Positions 59,657-64,000 of a stretch of 64,000 bases of DNA are shown here, piece by piece (the first letter of the stretch is position 1; each line of letters opens with the position of its first letter). This stretch comes from Phaeoceros laevis (taxonomy: Eukaryota; Anthocerotophyta; Anthocerotopsida; Notothyladales), in NCBI GenBank assembly GCA_049999765.1, contig JBNGIQ010008762.1:16980-80979 (forward strand). The letters run 5' to 3'. The notes beneath the pieces were generated by a model that made no database searches, had not been told where the DNA came from, and saw only the letters and a list, made by a program, of their open reading frames with translations. The position numbers were made by a program, and so were the translations under genes.

Positions 59657-62600
59657 ATGATTGGCCTTGCGGTAGCTGGACAGCATTGCTGTTACTGTTG
59701 TAGCAATGACCAGTCATGGAGAAGAAAAAGAATAAGCGGGCATTATGGATTGTGCCTGTTCAATTTATGTGACACATGCTGGCAGTGCAAAGAAGTGCCT
59801 GAAAGCAGGCGGTACCGTTTTCGCCCCAAGGTCCAGCATAGTTCTCAACAATCACGTCAACCAAGGTAAGATCCATCTCCAAGTTGCTTGCATGGCTGCC
59901 CTGTGGCATGATGTTCAAGCTTAGTTCCTGAATTGTAGCAAAGTGATTACCGAGATGCTTGGCCTTCGGCTTTTACAGGGCACCAATTACCTTGGGGGAT
60001 GCAGGAGACATAGAGACTGCCTGCATGCAAGGACAACTGGATAAAGCAATGGTTGCCCTGGTCGACATGGATCAACAGGGCAGTGTCCCTTCTGTGCGCA
60101 TCTACAAGAGCCTTCTCCAGGCTTGCACGAAAAGAAAGGCCCTTGCTCAGGCTAAGCAGGTACATGCTCATTTGGCCAAACATGGGTTGGAGTCAAACAG
60201 ATTTTTGGGCGACCTTGTGGTCACCACTTTGGTGAGTTGTGGCAGCCTTGCAGATGGGCTTCAATTGTTTCGAAAGTTGTCTCACCGAACTGTTTTTTCC
60301 TGGACAGCCATCATATCTGGGTATAGCAATGCTGGACACTTTAAGGAGGCTCTCTCATGCTATGAGCAGATGCAACAAGAAGGTGTGCAGCCTGACAAGT
60401 ATACATTTGTCAGCATGCTCAAAGCATGCGGCAGGCTTGCTGACCTGAAGCAGGGCAAGCGGATTCATGCTGATGTCTTGAGGCATGGGCTGGAATCGGA
60501 TATCTTTGTGAGTAGCACACTTGTTAGCATGTATGCGAAGTCTGGCAGCATAAAGGACGCAGAGCAAGTATTCATCAGATCGTCTGAGCGCAATCTGGTG
60601 TCATGGAGTGCGATGCTGGCAGGGTATGCCCAGCAGCACCAAGGAGAAAGGGCTTTGGAAATTTATTGGCAAATGCAAAGCGAGGGAGTCAGGCCAGATG
60701 CTCAGTCTGTCGTCAGTGCTCTCCAGGCATGTGGAACTCTTGCTGAAATCGAGGACAGTACACTTCTCCATGAGCAGGATATAAGAGTAGAGACCTTGCT
60801 TAGAGGCAAAGAGTTACATGTGGATGCTGTAAGCATGGGCTTTGAAACAGACATATTCGTTTCCAATAGTTTGATCAGCATGTATGCAAAGTGTGGGAGC
60901 ATGGGGGATGCGGAACAGGTGTTCAACGGGATTCAGCGTGATTTAGTGTCCTGGAACGCGATGCTTGCAGCATATGCTCAGCTGGACCGTGGTGAACAGG
61001 CTTTACAGATCTATGAGCGAATGCAATGGGAAGGGATCCAGCCCATTGCTCGTACCTTCTCCACTGCTCTTCAAGCATGCGCCATTATAGCAGAAAAAGA
61101 GGACAGTGCACTTGTGCTGGGACAATACCTCAAATTGTCATCGTTGCAGAAGGCAAAGCAATTACATGGCCACGCTATAAGCCTCGGTGTTGAATCAGAC
61201 TCATTTGTTTGCAGCGCTCTGATCAGTATCTATGCAAAGTGTGGCAGCATCAGGGATGCAGAGCAGGTGTTTGGTAGACTCTCCAGCTTTAATCTTGTAC
61301 CATGCAATGTGATGCTGGCTATATGTGGAGAGGAGGACCTGCCAGAGAAGGCATTGCAGATATTTGTGCAAATGCAAAAAGAAGGTATCAGTCCAGATGC
61401 TTGGACCTTTGTCAGCGCTATTCAAGCTTGTGGTGCCCTTGCAGAGAAGGAGGAAAGTGCACTCGTGCTGCAACAAGATGTCAAGTTGGAGTCACTTTGC
61501 AGGGGAAAAGAAATACATGCTTTTGCTGCGGAAAAGGGCTTTCTTATAGATGTGTTTGTAGGTAATTCTTTAATTAGCATGTATGCGAAGTGTGGGAGCA
61601 TCAAGGATGCTGAACAGGCGTTTGATGGTCAGTTCGAACTTGATGTAGTGTCATGGAATGCCTTGCTAACGGCGTATGCCCAGGAGACTCATAGCGAAAT
61701 GGCTGTGCAGGTGTATCAAGAAATGCAAGAAAGGCAGTTTACTCCAGATAATCGGACACTTGTCAGTGTTCTTCAGGCATGTGGGAACCTGGCAGATATG
61801 GAGGACAATGCACTTATCCATGAGCAAAACACAAAAGTGGAGTCCTTGAAACAGGTAAAGGAATTTCATGCAGAAGCAGTCAGGATGGGTTTCGACTCAA
61901 GCTCGTTCATTTGCACCACTCTGATCAGTGTGTACGCAAAGTGTGGCAGCGTCAAGGATGCAGAGAATGTGTTTGGTCGATTGTCTGAACACAATTTGGT
62001 ATTATGGAACGCAATGCTTGCAGCATACGCAGAGCAGGGTTATGCAGAAAAGTCCATGTATATCTATCAGCAAATGCAAGAGGAAGGTTACATGCCAGAT
62101 GCTTGGACCTTTGTCAGTGCATTCAAAGCATGGAGTACCCTTGCAGAAGGAGAGGCAAGTGTAGTTATTCACGGGGAAAATCTCAAAGTAGAGTCACTGC
62201 AAGACGGGAAAGAAATGCATTCTAATGCAGCTGTACGAGGTTTTGGACCGGATGTGTTTGTTTGTAACACTTTGATTAGTATGTATACGAGGTGTGGGAG
62301 CATCAAGGATGCGGTTCAGGTATTTGATTCACTGTCTCATCCTGATGTAGTGTCATGGAATGCAATGCTGATGGCATATACAGAGCTAGGAAATGCGGAA
62401 AAAGGTTTGCAGATTTTTCAGCAGATGCAAACAGGAGGAGTCAGGCGTGATGCTAGGACATATGTCAGTGCTCTCCAAGCATGTTCCATCCTGGCAGAGG
62501 TAGAGGAAGGCAGAGTTGTTCATGGGCAAACTATCAAATGTGAATCACTTCGAAGCGCAAAAGAAATACATGCAGATGCCGCAGGGACGGGTTTCGACAC

Positions 62601-63651
62601 AGAGGTTTTAGTTTCAAGCTCGAATATCAGGACGTTCGCCGTATGCGGAAGCATAAAAGACGCAGAGCTGGTTTTTAGTGGACTATCCAAGCGTAATTTA
62701 GTGTCTTGGAATGCGATGCTTGCAGCATATGCAAGGTGGGATCAAGGCGAAAATGCCTTACAATTCTATCTACAGATGCTGGTTGCAGGCGTGAAACCTG
62801 ATGAGGTCACGTTCTTGTCCCTCCTAGAAGCATGTGCAAATATAGGATCCGCAGCAACCTGTGAGCACATCTACCAGAGCCTCGTAGAGACTGGATTTCA
62901 GAGCAATCTCTCTGTGGCAACAAGTCTAATTCATGCCTTTTGCAAGTGTGCAAGTATGGAGGCTGCTGAACGTGTGTTTGGCTTATTGCCTCGGCCTGAT
63001 GTAGCAGCATGGACTGCAATGATTGCTGGGTACGCCCGTATAGGGGATCACAAGAAGAGTTTTCAGTGCTACAAAGAGATGTGTCTTGCAGACGTCAAAC
63101 CAGATAAACTCACATTCACGGCACTCCTGTCTGCATGTAGTCATGCTGGCATGGTGGACAAGGCGATGGAGTTTTTCGAAAGCATGATTAGAGATCACGG
63201 CATTAGTCCGGAGCTGGAGCATTATGGTTGTATGATTGATGTTGTTGGTCGTGCAGGACTGTATAGCCAGGCCGAAGATTTGCTTCTGAATATGCCAATG
63301 CAACCTGACTTGTGTGTTTGGTTATGCATGCTGGGTACCTGCCGCAAGCATGGTATTGTGGGACTGGGGAGGCGAGCGTTTGAGGGAGCCGTAGCTGTGG
63401 ACAGGAAAGATGCCGCTGCTTATGTGCTAATGTCGAACATCTACGCGCATTCTAGCATGTGGGACTGTGCTAAGGAAATAGACGAGTTAAGGGTGGGAGC
63501 AGGTGCATGGAAGAAGCCTGGTCACAGCTGTATCGAGCATGAGCAGAAAGTGCACACATTCTTGGTGGGAGACCGTGAACATCAGCAAGCAGCGCAAATA
63601 TTTGTATCGCTAGAGAAGCTAAGCCCAGAGATCGAAGGCGGCAGTCCGTAG
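59657..63651 (+). CDS. Very long PLS-class PPR protein with internal inserts, stops at the PG box
   Basis: A 1,293-residue PPR protein, presumably acting on organellar RNA. The large frame has no ATG at its edge. Exon 1 (59657-59865, starting MIGLAVAGQHCC) ends at a phase-2 donor that joins the phase-2 acceptor at 59979 and restores the frame at APITLGDAGD. Exon 1 is Cys- and Arg-rich and could be the targeting end. About ten P-L-S triplets follow (VFSWTAIISGYSNAGHFKEAL, LISMYAKCGSIKDAEQVF and so on). Six triplets carry an extra segment of about 16 residues between LA and the GKE-H motif, of the form EDSALVL-Q--KLES. The C-terminus has E motifs and KKPGHSCIEHEQKVHTFLVGD, then stops with TAG at 63649, so the zinc-binding DYW deaminase core is absent. 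It would need a partner deaminase if it acts in editing. Confidence 0.9.
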
Positions 63652-64000
63652 ATGTTCTCCGTGTGTGTGAATCAATAGCCACCTCGGACGATGTGGCGAG
63701 ATTGGCTCACAGGAGCCACTGCTACCAATCTAGCCACTATTTGTTACATTGGTATTCTTGATTTCAGCCAGGTACAAGCCTTCCAATGCGTTATGGCTCT
63801 AAACCCATCGAAGAAGCACAAGGTCTCATTACAAAAGTGTTCGGTTGCGGAACATAAAGGGGGTTTGCATAAAAGAACCGACGCCATTTTTCTCGTCACG
63901 CAAAAGGACCGTGACAACGGTGGGCATCCCTCATAAAAGCTTTTCCAGCCCCACATTTGGTACAACCCCTAGAGCACGATGCTCAGTCCCCCTCCCCCCT
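63652..64000. other. 3' flank of the PPR gene
   Basis: No further gene is recognised before the window ends. Confidence 0.4.

Overview
The window is nuclear DNA of a streptophyte, most likely an early-diverging land plant. The genes are plant-type: an ALWAYS EARLY/LIN9 homologue, a CYP98 P450, PLS-class PPR proteins, a TTL (TPR-thioredoxin-like) protein and an NC-domain protein. They contain many short GT-AG introns, often about 70-150 bases. Two mitochondrial ribosomal proteins, uS2m and uS3m, are nuclear-encoded here although many plants keep these genes in mitochondrial DNA. Together with a PPR-DYW protein ending in an atypical tripeptide, this makes a hornwort or Selaginella-like lycophyte my best guess, but that is inference only. 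There are three assembly gaps (100, 100 and 400 N).

Layout, left to right. At 0.5-6.5 kb (+) lies an ALY/LIN9 MuvB-complex subunit. At 7.0-8.7 kb (+) is a CYP98 hydroxylase and at 9.8-10.7 kb (+) a plastid-type J-domain membrane protein. At 11.6-13.8 kb (-) is a PPR-DYW editing factor. At 14.5-15.9 kb (+) is an unrecognised repeat-containing two-exon gene in a transposon-like stretch. At 18.5-31.8 kb (+) is a giant RME-8/GRV2-like endocytic protein that has all four IWN repeats but no J domain. At 32.4-33.5 kb (+) is mitochondrial uS3, directly preceded by a broken ubiquitin coding sequence. From 33.5 to 43.9 kb there is no convincing gene. At 43.9-48.2 kb (+) is a TTL protein. At 50.1-50.9 kb (-) is an NC/LRAT-like protein shortened at its C-terminus. 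At 51.1-53.3 kb (+) is an ASCH-domain protein that may run on into a second conserved module. At 53.7-54.4 kb (+) is a PPR pseudogene. At 55.6-56.6 kb (-) is an intact ubiquitin-uS2m fusion. At 57.5-59.3 kb (-) is BRX1 and at 59.7-63.7 kb (+) a 1,293-residue PPR protein that stops at the PG box.

The most unusual content is the pair of ubiquitin-linked mitochondrial ribosomal protein genes about 22 kb apart. One is an intact in-frame fusion. In the other the ubiquitin part has decayed but the codons for Leu-Arg-Gly-Gly still abut the initiator ATG. This suggests that capture by ubiquitin genes was used more than once to activate transferred mitochondrial genes. The next most unusual item is the J-less RME-8 homologue, which carries a new C-terminal module and a proline-rich tail. 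Organelle gene expression is a shared theme of the uS2m, uS3m and PPR loci; the remaining genes look like unrelated housekeeping and developmental genes.
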